Position numbers and translations under genes: made by a program
The notes under the pieces: model-generated
What the model was told of the DNA's origin: nothing
The model's database searches: none
What the model saw: the letters and a program-made list of their open reading frames with translations, nothing else
In this document: one piece after another, positions 1 to 10,187 of the stretch
Layout: the number at the start of each line of letters is the position of its first letter
How positions within the stretch are numbered: position 1 is the first letter of the stretch
Source: Dyadobacter sp. CY343
Lineage (GTDB): Bacteria > Bacteroidota > Bacteroidia > Cytophagales > Spirosomataceae
DNA: 64,000 bases
Assembly (NCBI RefSeq): GCF_021390335.1
Contig: NZ_JAJUXK010000002.1
Span: forward strand, 358,345-422,344
Direction of reading: 5' to 3'

Positions 1-66
1 GATCTGACCCGCGAGGGTAAAAAAATCAAGGCGCAACTCGATGGTAGAATTACGATTGTCCAGTAA
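1..66 (+). CDS. C-terminal end of a 5'-nucleotidase C-domain protein (partial)
   Basis: An open frame enters from the left edge and ends at a TAA at 64-66. Only about 21 residues are visible, ending GRITIVQ. The next gene encodes the N-terminal metallophosphatase half of a 5'-nucleotidase. In Bacteroidota the two halves are often separate neighbouring genes with the C-terminal half first, so this is probably the substrate-binding half. The assignment rests on context and is not proven by the short tail. It overlaps the next gene by 26 bp. Confidence 0.5.
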   Translation, partial: DLTREGKKIKAQLDGRITIVQ

Positions 67-994
67 CAGCAGAAGGGAATTTTTACGCAAAGGTCTGGGC
101 GCGACGGCAATGCTGGGACTGGCTGCCTCGCCACTCGCTGCTTTTGCGAAAGACCGGACAGTGCAGTTGACGATTCTGCATACCAACGACGTGCACAGCC
201 GGGTGGAGCCTTTCCCGATGGACGGTTCGCGAAACCAGGGGTTGGGCGGCGTGGCCAGACGTGCCGCTTTGGTTAAAAAGATCAGGGCAGAACAGCCAAA
301 TGTGCTTTTGCTGGACGCAGGCGATATTTTTCAGGGAACACCTTACTTTAATTTATACGGTGGCGAAGTGGAAATGACGCTCATGAGCCAAATGGGTTAC
401 GACGCGGCGACGATGGGAAACCATGATTTTGACAATGGTTTGGCAGGTTTTAATAAACAACTCATACACGCTCAATTTCCTTTTCTGGTAAGTAACTATA
501 ACTTCGATAATACGGAGCTAAAAGGCAAAACGCAGGCATTTAAAGTATTTAAAAAGCAGGGTATTAAAGTCGGCATATTTGGGCTGGGTATTGAGCTGCA
601 AGGTTTGGTGAATAAGAAAAACTATGGCGAAACGGTTTACCAGGACCCGATCGCGAAGGCGAATGAAGTGGCTTCCATTTTGAAAAATGACTTGAAATGT
701 GACCTGGTTGTGTGCCTGTCGCATTTGGGATACAAATACCAGAGCGATAAAGTGTCTGATCAGGTACTTGCCAAATCAACCCGGAATATCGACCTGATCA
801 TCGGCGGGCATACCCACACTTTTATGAAAGCCCCGGAAACGATTATGAACCTCGACGGAAAGCCTGCTACGATCAACCAGGTCGGTTTTGCAGGTATTAA
901 TCTGGGTCGGCTGGATTATTTTTTCGACCGCGACTCGGGCAAACATACCATGGTCTCGGCCGTTTATCCGGTTCACGAATATGGTTTAGTTTAG
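41..994 (+). CDS. Tat-exported metallophosphatase (5'-nucleotidase N-terminal domain)
   Basis: This is a calcineurin-like phosphoesterase of the UshA/5'-nucleotidase family, expected to hydrolyse nucleotides or other phosphoesters outside the cytoplasm. The N-terminus has a twin-arginine motif (SRREFLRKG, residues 10-18) and a hydrophobic stretch ending near AFA at 36, so it is probably a Tat substrate. Metal-binding blocks appear in family order: LHTNDVHS near 46-53, DAGDIFQG near 92, GNHDFDNG near 126 and GGHTHTF near 255. At 317 residues it has only the catalytic half; the nucleotide-binding C-domain is missing and is probably encoded by the gene ending at 66. The 26-bp overlap suggests coupled translation. 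The ATG at 41 was chosen because it keeps the whole Tat signal. Confidence 0.88.
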   Translation: MVELRLSSNSRREFLRKGLGATAMLGLAASPLAAFAKDRTVQLTILHTNDVHSRVEPFPMDGSRNQGLGGVARRAALVKKIRAEQPNVLLLDAGDIFQGTPYFNLYGGEVEMTLMSQMGYDAATMGNHDFDNGLAGFNKQLIHAQFPFLVSNYNFDNTELKGKTQAFKVFKKQGIKVGIFGLGIELQGLVNKKNYGETVYQDPIAKANEVASILKNDLKCDLVVCLSHLGYKYQSDKVSDQVLAKSTRNIDLIIGGHTHTFMKAPETIMNLDGKPATINQVGFAGINLGRLDYFFDRDSGKHTMVSAVYPVHEYGLV

Positions 995-1007
995 AAAAAT
1001 CCGGCGG

Positions 1008-2621
1008 CTATTCCATGTGCAGGAATCGTTGCCGCACTTTTTCTTCTTCCAGGTCGAGCTGTGCGAGGTGCTGGCGGATTACCTCTTCTTCGAACATTTC
1101 TTCTTTGTTGTATTGAAGTAAAAGCGCGCGCTTGTAAGCGAGTAGCTCTCGGGTAATATCTTGGAATTCAGCTATATAATTGCGTCCGCTGGTTTCGTGT
1201 TCGTCTTCGTTGACGTGATCCAGGAAGCCGATATCACTTTCCAGCTTGTATTTCAGATTTTGCAGCAGCTCATTTCTAGGTATTTCGGCAGCAAACTTTT
1301 CATTGATTACGGCCAGGGAAGCTTCCGCCAGTTTTCTCCTGATCAATATATCCTGCTCCTGTGAAGGTACCTCATAATCCAGTTCCTCTACTTTCAGCCA
1401 TTTGATCACCAGCGGCAGGGTGAGCCCCTGAAAAACCAGTGTAACTAATATCACCACAAAAGTGATAAATAGTATCAGGTTGCGCTGCGGAAATGGCTGG
1501 CCACCGTGGATCACCAGCGGAATGGAAAGCGCTGCGGCTAGCGACACCACCCCGCGCATTCCTGTCCAGCCAAACACCAGCGGCGCACGCCAGCCCGGCC
1601 GGCTATCTGCCGTTTTGATGAACTTGCTCACAAAAACAGTGAATACCGACGCGCCGAGGGTACTCGCAATGCGGGTCACGATCACGACCAGCGAAATGAT
1701 CAGTCCGTAACCGATCGCAGTAAGCAAAGAAATGTCGCCCAGCTGGTTTACGATCACAGGAAGTTCAAGGCCGATGAGCATGAATACCAGTCCGTTTAAC
1801 ACAAAACCGACCGTAGCCCAGACATTAAACCCTTGAATGCGGCTGAGGTGGCTGAGGATACTGTGACTTCTTTCCGAAAGAAAAAGGCCGCCCGTAACCA
1901 CCGCGATCACGCCGGAATAGTGGAATTCTTCTGCCGCAATGTACATCGTGTAAGGCGCCACAAAAGTGAGAATCGTGTCAATGCTGGGCGTGGTAGGCAA
2001 CCAGCGGTGTATCGCGTAGAATATCAGCGCGACGCCCATTCCGATCGCAAATCCCATTAAAATCACCATAAAAAAACTGGTAACTGCCTGGGAAAGAATG
2101 AATGTGCCTGATATTACGGCCGTTACCGCAAACCGGAAAACGATCAAGCTGGAAGCATCGTTTAGCAGACTTTCGCCTTCGACAATCGTGATCAGCCTCT
2201 TGGAAACTTTTACATCCTTTAATATGGAAGTAGCTGCAACCGCATCTGGCGGCGAAATGATACCGCCGAGCAAAAAGCCCAGTGCAAGCGTAAATCCGGG
2301 AATTAATGCGTTGGAAACGAATGCGATCACGCAGGAAGTGAAGATCACGATCCCAAACGCGAAAGAGCCGATCACGCGCCGCCATTTCCAGAATTCTTTC
2401 CAGGAAGTTTGCCAGGCAGCCTCGAAAAGCAGCGGCGGCAGAAAGATCAGAAAGATCAGTTCGGGGTCGATCTCGACGGTGGGCGTACCCGGTATAAAAC
2501 TCAATGCAAGTCCGCCGAGTACCAGCACAATAGGGTAGGATACCTTAATCCGCTGCGCGAGCATTACCAGGAATAAGATAATGAGGATCAGCGATATATA
2601 TAAAATAATGTTGTTGTGCAT
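1008..2621 (-). CDS. Na+/H+ antiporter, CPA1 (NhaP-type) family
   Basis: This is an inner-membrane monovalent cation/proton antiporter for pH and Na+ homeostasis. The first 410 or so residues are strongly hydrophobic, consistent with 10-12 transmembrane helices. They contain the CPA1 blocks FLPPLLFEAAW (about 60-70), SPPDAVAATS (about 123-132) and EGESLLNDASS (about 147-157), whose Asn-Asp pair is the ion-binding site of the family. Residues after about 415 form a charged cytoplasmic tail that is probably helical (many Glu, Lys and Leu). The length of 537 residues suits the TIGR00831-like bacterial group. It lies 6 bp downstream of the P450 gene on the same strand, so the two may be co-transcribed. 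The ion preference (Na+ or K+) cannot be told from sequence. Confidence 0.92.
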   Translation of the reverse strand: MHNNIILYISLILIILFLVMLAQRIKVSYPIVLVLGGLALSFIPGTPTVEIDPELIFLIFLPPLLFEAAWQTSWKEFWKWRRVIGSFAFGIVIFTSCVIAFVSNALIPGFTLALGFLLGGIISPPDAVAATSILKDVKVSKRLITIVEGESLLNDASSLIVFRFAVTAVISGTFILSQAVTSFFMVILMGFAIGMGVALIFYAIHRWLPTTPSIDTILTFVAPYTMYIAAEEFHYSGVIAVVTGGLFLSERSHSILSHLSRIQGFNVWATVGFVLNGLVFMLIGLELPVIVNQLGDISLLTAIGYGLIISLVVIVTRIASTLGASVFTVFVSKFIKTADSRPGWRAPLVFGWTGMRGVVSLAAALSIPLVIHGGQPFPQRNLILFITFVVILVTLVFQGLTLPLVIKWLKVEELDYEVPSQEQDILIRRKLAEASLAVINEKFAAEIPRNELLQNLKYKLESDIGFLDHVNEDEHETSGRNYIAEFQDITRELLAYKRALLLQYNKEEMFEEEVIRQHLAQLDLEEEKVRQRFLHME

Positions 2622-2627
2622 CGCGGC

Positions 2628-3953
2628 CTATTTTACATATAATTTGATACCGTTCGTCGATTTCAGCACGATCTGCGGATGCATTCCTACCTCGTGCGCG
2701 GGGTCGTTTTCGAAAGTAAATCTTTTGAGTAAAGCAGAAAGTATAAGCTGCATTTCCATCATCGCAAATTGCAGCCCGATGCAGATCCTGGGGCCCGCCC
2801 CAAAAGGCAGATAGTTGAACTTAGCCCGGTTCTTCACATGCTCAGCACTGAAATTCCCGGGATTGAAAACGAGCGGATTTTCCCAAAGATGCGGATTTCT
2901 GTGCAGTTCGAAAACCGATAAAAACACGGAAGTGCCTTTTGGAACGTGGTAACCTTCAATTTCTTGATTGACTGTCGCCTCGCGCGTCATCGTCCAGGCG
3001 GGCGGGTACAAACGCAGTCCTTCTTCCACAACCTGGCGGGTGTAGGGCATTCGCATCAGCTGCTCAAATGACGGTACCGTTTCAAACAGCTCACATTCCT
3101 GCCTGATCCGCGCCACAATTTCGGGCTGTTTGGAAAGCTCCCAAAGCAGCCAGCTCAATGCAGTCGCCGAAGTTTCGTGGCCGGCTGCAAACATCGTGAT
3201 CGCTTCGTCCCGGATTTGCAGGTCGTTCATTTGCTCGCCGGTATCTTCGTCAATACTGTCAAGCAGTAATTGAAGCAGATCATTCGGCGCTTCTCCGGAG
3301 AGGCGGCGCTGTTCTATAAAATCGAAAATGAGCTTATTAAAATAGGTGATGTCGGTTCTGAAATGCCTGTTTTCCCCGTTGATCGCCATCAGAGGCCGCC
3401 GGTACGGTCGGCGAACCCGCGTGACGAGGTATTTTTGCGTGCGTGATACCTGCTTGTATATCTGCGCCTTATCCTCGCTGGTCATATTGCCAAACAAGGT
3501 TTTGAGTGCAATATCCGAAGTGACGCCCATCATTTTCGCGTCAATATCGATCGCTTCCTTGCCGCGGTGTTGCTCCATTTCATCCAGGAAACTTTTGGTC
3601 AGTTCGCCCATTGTGAGGAACAGTTCCTGCAACCGCTCGCGATGGAACGCGGGTTGTACCAGTCGCCTCTGACGGAGCCAGAAGTCTCCCTCGCTCGTCA
3701 CCAGGCCATTTCCCAACACCGGCTGCAACATTTTGGACGAACTGCCTTTCTTAAAATTTTTATTGTGCTGTTGTAAGATATGCCGGAAAAATCCTGGCTC
3801 GCGGCTGATCACAAATTCGCGGAAAAGCTTGATTTTGAAAGTATCTCCACAAGTTTCAAAACCCTGGTGAAGAAAATGAAGCGGGTCGCGCGCAAATTTG
3901 ATCGCACCGACCAAACTGAAACTGCTGATCCGGAATTCTGGTATTGGGCGCAT
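2628..3953 (-). CDS. Cytochrome P450
   Basis: This is a haem-thiolate monooxygenase of 441 residues, normal for a soluble bacterial P450. All hallmark motifs are present: the I-helix oxygen-activation motif AGHETSAT (about 255), the ExxR of the K-helix (EEGLRLYPPAW, about 312), and the haem loop FGAGPRICIG with the axial ligand Cys391. No N-terminal membrane anchor or signal is evident, so it should be cytosolic and use separate redox partners. No ferredoxin or ferredoxin reductase gene lies nearby. It sits just upstream of the antiporter on the same strand. The substrate is unknown; the sequence resembles the broad CYP102/CYP4-like fatty-acid-type class more than the small camphor-type enzymes, but that is only an impression. 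Confidence 0.95.
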   Translation of the reverse strand: MRPIPEFRISSFSLVGAIKFARDPLHFLHQGFETCGDTFKIKLFREFVISREPGFFRHILQQHNKNFKKGSSSKMLQPVLGNGLVTSEGDFWLRQRRLVQPAFHRERLQELFLTMGELTKSFLDEMEQHRGKEAIDIDAKMMGVTSDIALKTLFGNMTSEDKAQIYKQVSRTQKYLVTRVRRPYRRPLMAINGENRHFRTDITYFNKLIFDFIEQRRLSGEAPNDLLQLLLDSIDEDTGEQMNDLQIRDEAITMFAAGHETSATALSWLLWELSKQPEIVARIRQECELFETVPSFEQLMRMPYTRQVVEEGLRLYPPAWTMTREATVNQEIEGYHVPKGTSVFLSVFELHRNPHLWENPLVFNPGNFSAEHVKNRAKFNYLPFGAGPRICIGLQFAMMEMQLILSALLKRFTFENDPAHEVGMHPQIVLKSTNGIKLYVK

Positions 3954-4049
3954 GCTTCCCGTTAAATTTTAGAGCTACACAAATAAGTCATTTACAAACA
4001 AAAAACCACCCGCAGTACGGATGGTTTTGACAAATTAATGTGGGTAATG

Positions 4050-4529
4050 CTATTTCTTATCTGCGAAAGAACGCAGCATCCAGGTATTTTTTTCCTTGAA
4101 TTGCATAAAACGGTTCACCATATCATTGGAACCATCGTCACCTGCTTGCGAAGTAGCTTCCAGCAGTTCCCTTTCCAGCCCGATTAGCGTCGCCATATCT
4201 TCCAGGATCGCGTCCACCATATCCAGGTCTTTCATACCGATTGTGTTGATTTCTTTCAGCTGGGATTCATTGATATAGTCTGCAAAGCGGCTGTGAGGCG
4301 GCTTTCCGAGCGTTAATACCCTTTCTGCGATCTCATCGATCGTAAGCTGCGCATTGGTATAAAGTTCTTCGAATTTGACATGAAGGGTGAAAAAGCTCTG
4401 ACCTTTTACATTCCAGTGACATCCCCTCAGTTTCTGATAGTGAATGTGATAGTTGGCAAGATAGTCGTTCAACAAATCTACAACAGGCTTAACTTCCTGT
4501 TCATTGAGGCTGATTTCGTTAGCATCCAT
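4050..4529 (-). CDS. dps: Dps-family DNA-protecting ferritin-like protein
   Basis: This is a 159-residue four-helix-bundle mini-ferritin that assembles into a 12-subunit shell, oxidises Fe2+ with peroxide and protects DNA under stress. The inter-subunit ferroxidase ligands are visible: the His of NYHIHYQKLRGCHWNV, and the Asp and Glu of the following helix (LTIDEIAERVLTLG). The length and the strongly helical pattern fit Dps rather than the larger ferritins. Its N-terminus is short, with only one Lys in the first 30 residues, so binding DNA through an N-terminal Lys tail is not obvious. It stands as a single gene with about 95 bp to the upstream P450 and about 215 bp to the divergent SYLF gene. 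Confidence 0.93.
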   Translation of the reverse strand: MDANEISLNEQEVKPVVDLLNDYLANYHIHYQKLRGCHWNVKGQSFFTLHVKFEELYTNAQLTIDEIAERVLTLGKPPHSRFADYINESQLKEINTIGMKDLDMVDAILEDMATLIGLERELLEATSQAGDDGSNDMVNRFMQFKEKNTWMLRSFADKK

Positions 4530-4745
4530 AATAATAGCTGGGAAAATTGAAAATCGTGTTTCAGGTTATTGAAACAACAAAATCATACCAAAATATCATA
4601 CTTCCAAACTCTATACGTTAATCTCCTCGAAAACTGTCAAAGTATCGTAATTCCACTTGCCTGCACCATTTAAAAAAGCTGAAATGCGGCGTTTCGGGCA
4701 CGATACTTTACAGTCAGGTACTCAAATCCACTAATTATTTAAACC

Positions 4746-5429
4746 ATGTTGATCGCGAAGTTGAAAGGGAGTTTTTTCGGAGTAATGTTATTGATGTGTC
4801 TGTGCTCAACTGCCAATGTTTCAGCGCAGGTAAAAGAGGAAGAAAAGGTGAAAGCGGCGACGGCTGTACTGAATGATTTTAACGAAATGCAGGAGAATAT
4901 CCCTGCCCAGCTTCTGAATATGTCGAAAGGGATCATCATCGTCCCTAAAATGATCAATGCAGGATTGATGCTCGGCGGCAAATACGGCCGGGGCCTGGCG
5001 ATGGTAAAAAAGGAGAACGGCGAATGGAGCGATCCGGTATTTATCACGATCACAGGAGGAAGCATCGGCGCGCAGATCGGCGTACAGTCAGTTGATCTGG
5101 TATTGGTTTTCAAGAACAGCAAAACGCTTATGGAAATAGGAAAAGGCAGCTTCACACTGGGCGGTGACCTCTCAGTTGCAGCCGGACCAATGGGCAGAAG
5201 TTCCTCTGCACAAACAGATTACAAACTTGAAGCAGAAGTGTATTCCTATTCAAGAAGCAAAGGTTTGTTTGCCGGCATCACCCTGAACGGAGCCGCATTG
5301 GCAGTTGACAACAAAGCCAACAATGACTTTTACGACGACTGGACCGACGCGAATACGACATTCAAAAAGTCAAAAATAGCTTCAAAGCCAGTCGACGACC
5401 TGAGAACCAGATTAGACGAATTTAACTGA
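4746..5429 (+). CDS. Secreted SYLF/Ysc84-domain lipid-binding protein
   Basis: The protein has 227 residues with an N-terminal signal peptide ending near NVSAQ (about 28). The remainder matches the SYLF (Ysc84) fold, with the sequence order SKGIIIVP..., GLMLGGKYGRGL and FITITGGSIGAQIGVQ..DLVLVF typical of that family. SYLF domains bind phosphoinositides in eukaryotes; the bacterial members are probably periplasmic lipid-associated proteins of unknown role. The KTSC gene follows 8 bp downstream, so the two are likely one transcript. No lipobox is present, suggesting a soluble periplasmic protein. Confidence 0.88.
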   Translation: MLIAKLKGSFFGVMLLMCLCSTANVSAQVKEEEKVKAATAVLNDFNEMQENIPAQLLNMSKGIIIVPKMINAGLMLGGKYGRGLAMVKKENGEWSDPVFITITGGSIGAQIGVQSVDLVLVFKNSKTLMEIGKGSFTLGGDLSVAAGPMGRSSSAQTDYKLEAEVYSYSRSKGLFAGITLNGAALAVDNKANNDFYDDWTDANTTFKKSKIASKPVDDLRTRLDEFN

Positions 5430-5437
5430 TCACCCCA

Positions 5438-5635
5438 ATGCCATCCTCAGTAATTTCCTATTTCAATTATGATGGAGACACTGAAACGTTACGCGTAGTA
5501 TACGTGTCAGGGATGGTTTACGACTACAAAAAAGTGCCTCTGGAAGTATACCAGGCCATGAAAGCCTCGTTTTCCAAAGGCACTTTTTTGAATAAGTATG
5601 TGAAGGGGAATTTTGAGTTTGAGAAGGTGGGGTGA
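5438..5635 (+). CDS. KTSC-domain protein
   Basis: This is a 65-residue single-domain protein of the KTSC family, named after a lysyl-tRNA synthetase-associated C-terminal module. It has the typical beginning (S.VISYFNYD), a central YDYKKVPLEVYQAM segment and the end SKGTFLNKYVKG. The family is small, cytosolic and of uncertain function, and is thought to bind RNA or nucleic acid. It lies 8 bp after the SYLF gene and is followed by a purine-rich tract that may terminate transcription. The gene is complete. Confidence 0.85.
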   Translation: MPSSVISYFNYDGDTETLRVVYVSGMVYDYKKVPLEVYQAMKASFSKGTFLNKYVKGNFEFEKVG

Positions 5636-5725
5636 AGGGAGGAAGGAGGAAAGGGAGGAAGGGAGGAAGGTAGGAAGGTACTTTTTTCTCTCCTTTTTCC
5701 CTTCCTCCATCCTCCTTTCCTCCCT
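5636..5725 (+). repeat. Polypurine run followed by a polypyrimidine run between convergent genes
   Basis: About 45 nt of almost pure A/G (repeats of GGAGGAA and GGAAGG) are followed, after a short T-rich centre, by about 40 nt of almost pure C/T with TTCCTCC repeats. The two arms can pair into a long imperfect hairpin. The tract fills the whole space between the stop codons of the KTSC gene (+) and the GMC oxidoreductase gene (-), so a two-way transcription terminator is the simplest role. The strand asymmetry could also allow triplex (H-DNA) formation. There is no long T run directly after the hairpin on either strand. Confidence 0.6.
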
Positions 5726-7438
5726 TTAAATCCCTCCCCGCCGCATTTCCTTCACGGCGTAATCTACTGCTCTTGCCGTGAGTGCCATGTAGGTTAGTGA
5801 GGGGTTTTGGGTGGCGGTTGAGACCATGCTGCCTCCGTCGGTGACGAATACATTGGGGCAGTGGTGCATTTGGTTCCACTCATTTAGTATCGATGTTTTT
5901 GGGTCTTTACCCATTTTAATGCCGCCCATTTCGTGATTTTCGCTGCCGGGGTTTCTTTTCGTGTCCGAGGTTTTGATGTTGATAAAACCAGCTTTCGACA
6001 ACATTTCGCTCAGCTCTGTATAAAAATCTTCCACCATTTTCATATCGTTGTCGTCAAATGCGACGGACATTTTCAGCTGAGGAATGTCCCACTGATCTTT
6101 CAGGGTAGGGTGCAGGCTGATCATATTGGATTCTTTCATCAGAGTTTCTCCCATCATCTGCGCGGCAATCGACCAGCCGCTGTTATCCGGCGCGAAAAGG
6201 CTGTTTTTCAGGTCTTCACCAATGCCCGCATTCTGGTTACCGAGTTTTGAAGTATTCATAGAAACTGCGTAGCCGCGGAGGAAATCGGTTTCCTGCTTGG
6301 CTACGTTCCTGAATCTTGGAATATAAGAACCATTTGGCCGGCGACCGTCGGTGGTGCGGTCGTGGAAACCGTCAAACTCGGCGCTTACGCGGCCGCGGTA
6401 ATTGTGGAAACCAATGAATTTACCCAGGACCTCACTATCGTTACCCAGTCCGTTTGGAAAGCGGTTGGATTTGGAATTAAGCAAAATCAGATTGGAATTG
6501 ATCGCCGACGCATTTACGAAAATGATCCTGGCGTAATATTCCGTCATCTCCCTGGTTAGTATATCTACCATCCTCACGCCGGTTGCGCGCTTCTTTTTCT
6601 CGTCATAAATCACTGAATGCACAACAGAATGCGGTCTTAATGTCAGATTTCCCGTTTTTTCAGCCCATGGTAAGGTAGAAGAATTGGTGCTGAAATACCC
6701 GCCGAACGGACAACCGCGCTGGCACATATTCCGGTGCTGGCACTTGGCGCGTCCCTGTTCCAGGTGAACCGGCTGCGGGTCGGTAATATGCGCCGCCCGA
6801 CCAATGATAATCGGTCGCGTATTGTTATAGTTTTTAGCAGTCTGTTCGCTGAAATGCTTTTCCACACACGTTAATTCGTGTGGCGGAAGGAACTCACCAT
6901 CAGGAAGTTGTGGTAGCCCGTCTTTGTTTCCTGATATACCTGCAAACTTTTCCACGTAACTGTACCAGGGCGCAATATCCTTGTACCTGATCGGCCAGTC
7001 AGTAGCGAATCCGTCGCGCGCCGGACCTTCGAAATCAAAGTCTGACCACCGTTGTGTTTGCCGCGCCCAGAGTAGCGAGCGTCCGCCTACCTGGTATCCG
7101 CGCATCCAGTCAAAAGGCTTGTCCTGCACATACGGATGTTCCGCGTCTTTTACCACAAAATGCATGGCATCTTCTTTGAAAATATAATGCTTGCTCGCCA
7201 TCGGATTCGCCTCGCGGATTGCCAGGGAAGGCTGGCCACGGTGCTCAAATTCCCAGGGGAACATATTGGTGGTCGGGTAATCTACAATGTGTTTTACATC
7301 TTTCCCTCGTTCCAAAACCAGCGTTTTCAGGCCTTTTTCTGTCAGTTCTTTTGCTGCCCAGCCGCCGCTTATCCCGGTTCCTACCACAATTGCATCAAAG
7401 GTTTGTGCCTTTTCCGCATCGATATTAAAATTTGCCAT
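5726..7438 (-). CDS. GMC-family FAD oxidoreductase with a C-x5-C-x3-C cysteine triad
   Basis: This is a sugar/alcohol dehydrogenase-type flavoprotein of 570 residues. Starting at 7438 gives MANFNIDAEK followed by the FAD-binding GTGISGG loop, and avoids a 77-bp overlap with the upstream esterase that the longer frame (to 7531) would need. GMC_oxred_N covers the first two-thirds. The C-terminal GMC domain contains the conserved HEMGG and TATQNPSLTYMALTARA segments with the active-site His/Asn region. Cys233, Cys239 and Cys243 (spacing x5, x3) match the [3Fe-4S] ligands known in bacterial FAD-glucose dehydrogenase large subunits. No signal peptide is evident and no small-subunit gene is adjacent. 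It is the last gene of the PSD1-DUF1501-esterase operon, 16 bp after the esterase. The substrate is unknown. Confidence 0.9.
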   Translation of the reverse strand: MANFNIDAEKAQTFDAIVVGTGISGGWAAKELTEKGLKTLVLERGKDVKHIVDYPTTNMFPWEFEHRGQPSLAIREANPMASKHYIFKEDAMHFVVKDAEHPYVQDKPFDWMRGYQVGGRSLLWARQTQRWSDFDFEGPARDGFATDWPIRYKDIAPWYSYVEKFAGISGNKDGLPQLPDGEFLPPHELTCVEKHFSEQTAKNYNNTRPIIIGRAAHITDPQPVHLEQGRAKCQHRNMCQRGCPFGGYFSTNSSTLPWAEKTGNLTLRPHSVVHSVIYDEKKKRATGVRMVDILTREMTEYYARIIFVNASAINSNLILLNSKSNRFPNGLGNDSEVLGKFIGFHNYRGRVSAEFDGFHDRTTDGRRPNGSYIPRFRNVAKQETDFLRGYAVSMNTSKLGNQNAGIGEDLKNSLFAPDNSGWSIAAQMMGETLMKESNMISLHPTLKDQWDIPQLKMSVAFDDNDMKMVEDFYTELSEMLSKAGFINIKTSDTKRNPGSENHEMGGIKMGKDPKTSILNEWNQMHHCPNVFVTDGGSMVSTATQNPSLTYMALTARAVDYAVKEMRRGGI

Positions 7439-7454
7439 TTGGTTATTTACACGG

Positions 7455-8672
<1,218 letters not shown>

Positions 8673-10184
8673 TCAGGCCAGAATATCTTTCACCAGGTTC
8701 CCATGCACGTCAGTAAGCCGAAACCTTCTGCCCTGGAATTTATAGGTAAGCCGCTCGTGATCAACACCCATTAAATGCATCAAAGTCGCGTGAAAATCGT
8801 GCACGTGAACCGGATCTTTGACGATATTATAACTGAAATCGTCCGTTTCCCCATAACTGATCCCAGCCTTCACCCCCGCGCCCGCCATCCACATCGTAAA
8901 GCACCGGGGATGGTGATCGCGGCCATAATCGTCGGCTGTGAGCTTGCCTTGTGAATACACGGTGCGCCCAAATTCACCGCCCCAAACTACGAGCGTATCA
9001 TCCAGCAAACCACGTCTTTTCAAGTCCATGATCAATGCCGCCGTCGCCTGGTCGGTATCCTTGCATTGCCTTGCGATACCTTTTGGCAAGCCGCCGTGCT
9101 GGTCCCAGCCCTGGTGATAAAGCTGCACGAATTTCACATCCTTTTCTAGTAACTTCCTTGCCAGTAAGCAATTAGCTGCATAAGTCCCTGCGTCGCGACT
9201 ATCTGGCCCGTACAAATCAAATACTTCGTCGGGTTCGCCTGCGGTATCCATTACTTCCGGCACCGAAGTTTGCATCCGAAATGCCATTTCATACTGCGCA
9301 ATGCGGTTATTGATCTCAGGATCGCCATACGAATCGTTTTGCAGCTGATTCAGTTTGGACAGATATTGCAGCATTTCCTTCCTGTCGGCACCATCGTAAC
9401 CTTCGGGATTATTCAGAAACAAAACAGGATCTTTACCCGAACGAAACTGCACGCCCTGATGACGGGATTCCAGGAATCCGTTTCCCCATAACCGCGCGTA
9501 AAGCGGCTGATCTTTGGGAGCGTTTTTTGAAACCAATACAATGAATGTAGGCAGATTATTATTATCCGAGCCTAGCCCATAACTCACCCAGCTGCCGATC
9601 GAAGGCCGACCAGGAAGCTGATTTCCCGTTTGAAAAAACGTAATAGCCGGGTCATGATTAATCGCCTCCGAGTAAATGGATTTGACAATGCAAAGGTCAT
9701 CGACCACCCTGGCGGTGTGGGGCAGCAGCTCGCTTACCCACGTATCGTTTTTTCCGTGCTGGCTGAAATTGTAGATCGAAGGGACCATCGGCAATGCACT
9801 CTGGCTGGCGCTCATGCCCGTCAGTCGCTGGCCTTTTCGTACCGAATCCGGCAGGTTTTGTCCCGCCAGATTTGCCAGTTTGGGTTTGTAATCAAATGTC
9901 TCAAACTGCGAAGGTCCGCCCGCCATAAACAGGTATACAACCCGCTTTGCTTTCGGGGCAATATGGGGTAATGCTTTCAAGATATCTGCCTCCACATCGC
10001 CGGCAGAAGGTTGCTGCCTTGAAGCCGAACCATATATCTTGTCAAGCCCGAATAGCGATCCAACCGCCAGAGCGCCCATTCCGAGCGAGGTTCTGGTTAG
10101 AAACCGGCGCCTGTCCAGCTTTTTATGCAGCTCATTGAAGTCCGGCGAATGCATTCTGAACTCCTCGTCGTGATGGTGTGACAT
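8673..10184 (-). CDS. DUF1501 protein (sulfatase-like), Tat-exported
   Basis: The protein has 503 residues and the DUF1501 architecture: an alkaline-phosphatase/sulfatase-like fold commonly encoded next to PSD1 genes in Planctomycetes and Bacteroidota. A twin-arginine signal (DRRRFLTRTSLG, about 24-35) followed by a hydrophobic stretch indicates Tat export. Family signatures include VYLFMAGGPSQFETFDYKP, LYHQGWDQHGG, VVWGGEFGRTVYSQG and the DHHPRCFTMWMAGAGVK block. The metal-binding residues suggest a phosphatase or sulfatase ancestry, but the activity of the family is unproven. It is 3 bp downstream of the PSD1 gene and 27 bp upstream of the esterase, so this is an operon. The co-occurrence with PSD1 is a conserved pattern. 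Confidence 0.9.
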   Translation of the reverse strand: MSHHHDEEFRMHSPDFNELHKKLDRRRFLTRTSLGMGALAVGSLFGLDKIYGSASRQQPSAGDVEADILKALPHIAPKAKRVVYLFMAGGPSQFETFDYKPKLANLAGQNLPDSVRKGQRLTGMSASQSALPMVPSIYNFSQHGKNDTWVSELLPHTARVVDDLCIVKSIYSEAINHDPAITFFQTGNQLPGRPSIGSWVSYGLGSDNNNLPTFIVLVSKNAPKDQPLYARLWGNGFLESRHQGVQFRSGKDPVLFLNNPEGYDGADRKEMLQYLSKLNQLQNDSYGDPEINNRIAQYEMAFRMQTSVPEVMDTAGEPDEVFDLYGPDSRDAGTYAANCLLARKLLEKDVKFVQLYHQGWDQHGGLPKGIARQCKDTDQATAALIMDLKRRGLLDDTLVVWGGEFGRTVYSQGKLTADDYGRDHHPRCFTMWMAGAGVKAGISYGETDDFSYNIVKDPVHVHDFHATLMHLMGVDHERLTYKFQGRRFRLTDVHGNLVKDILA

Positions 10185-10187
10185 AGC

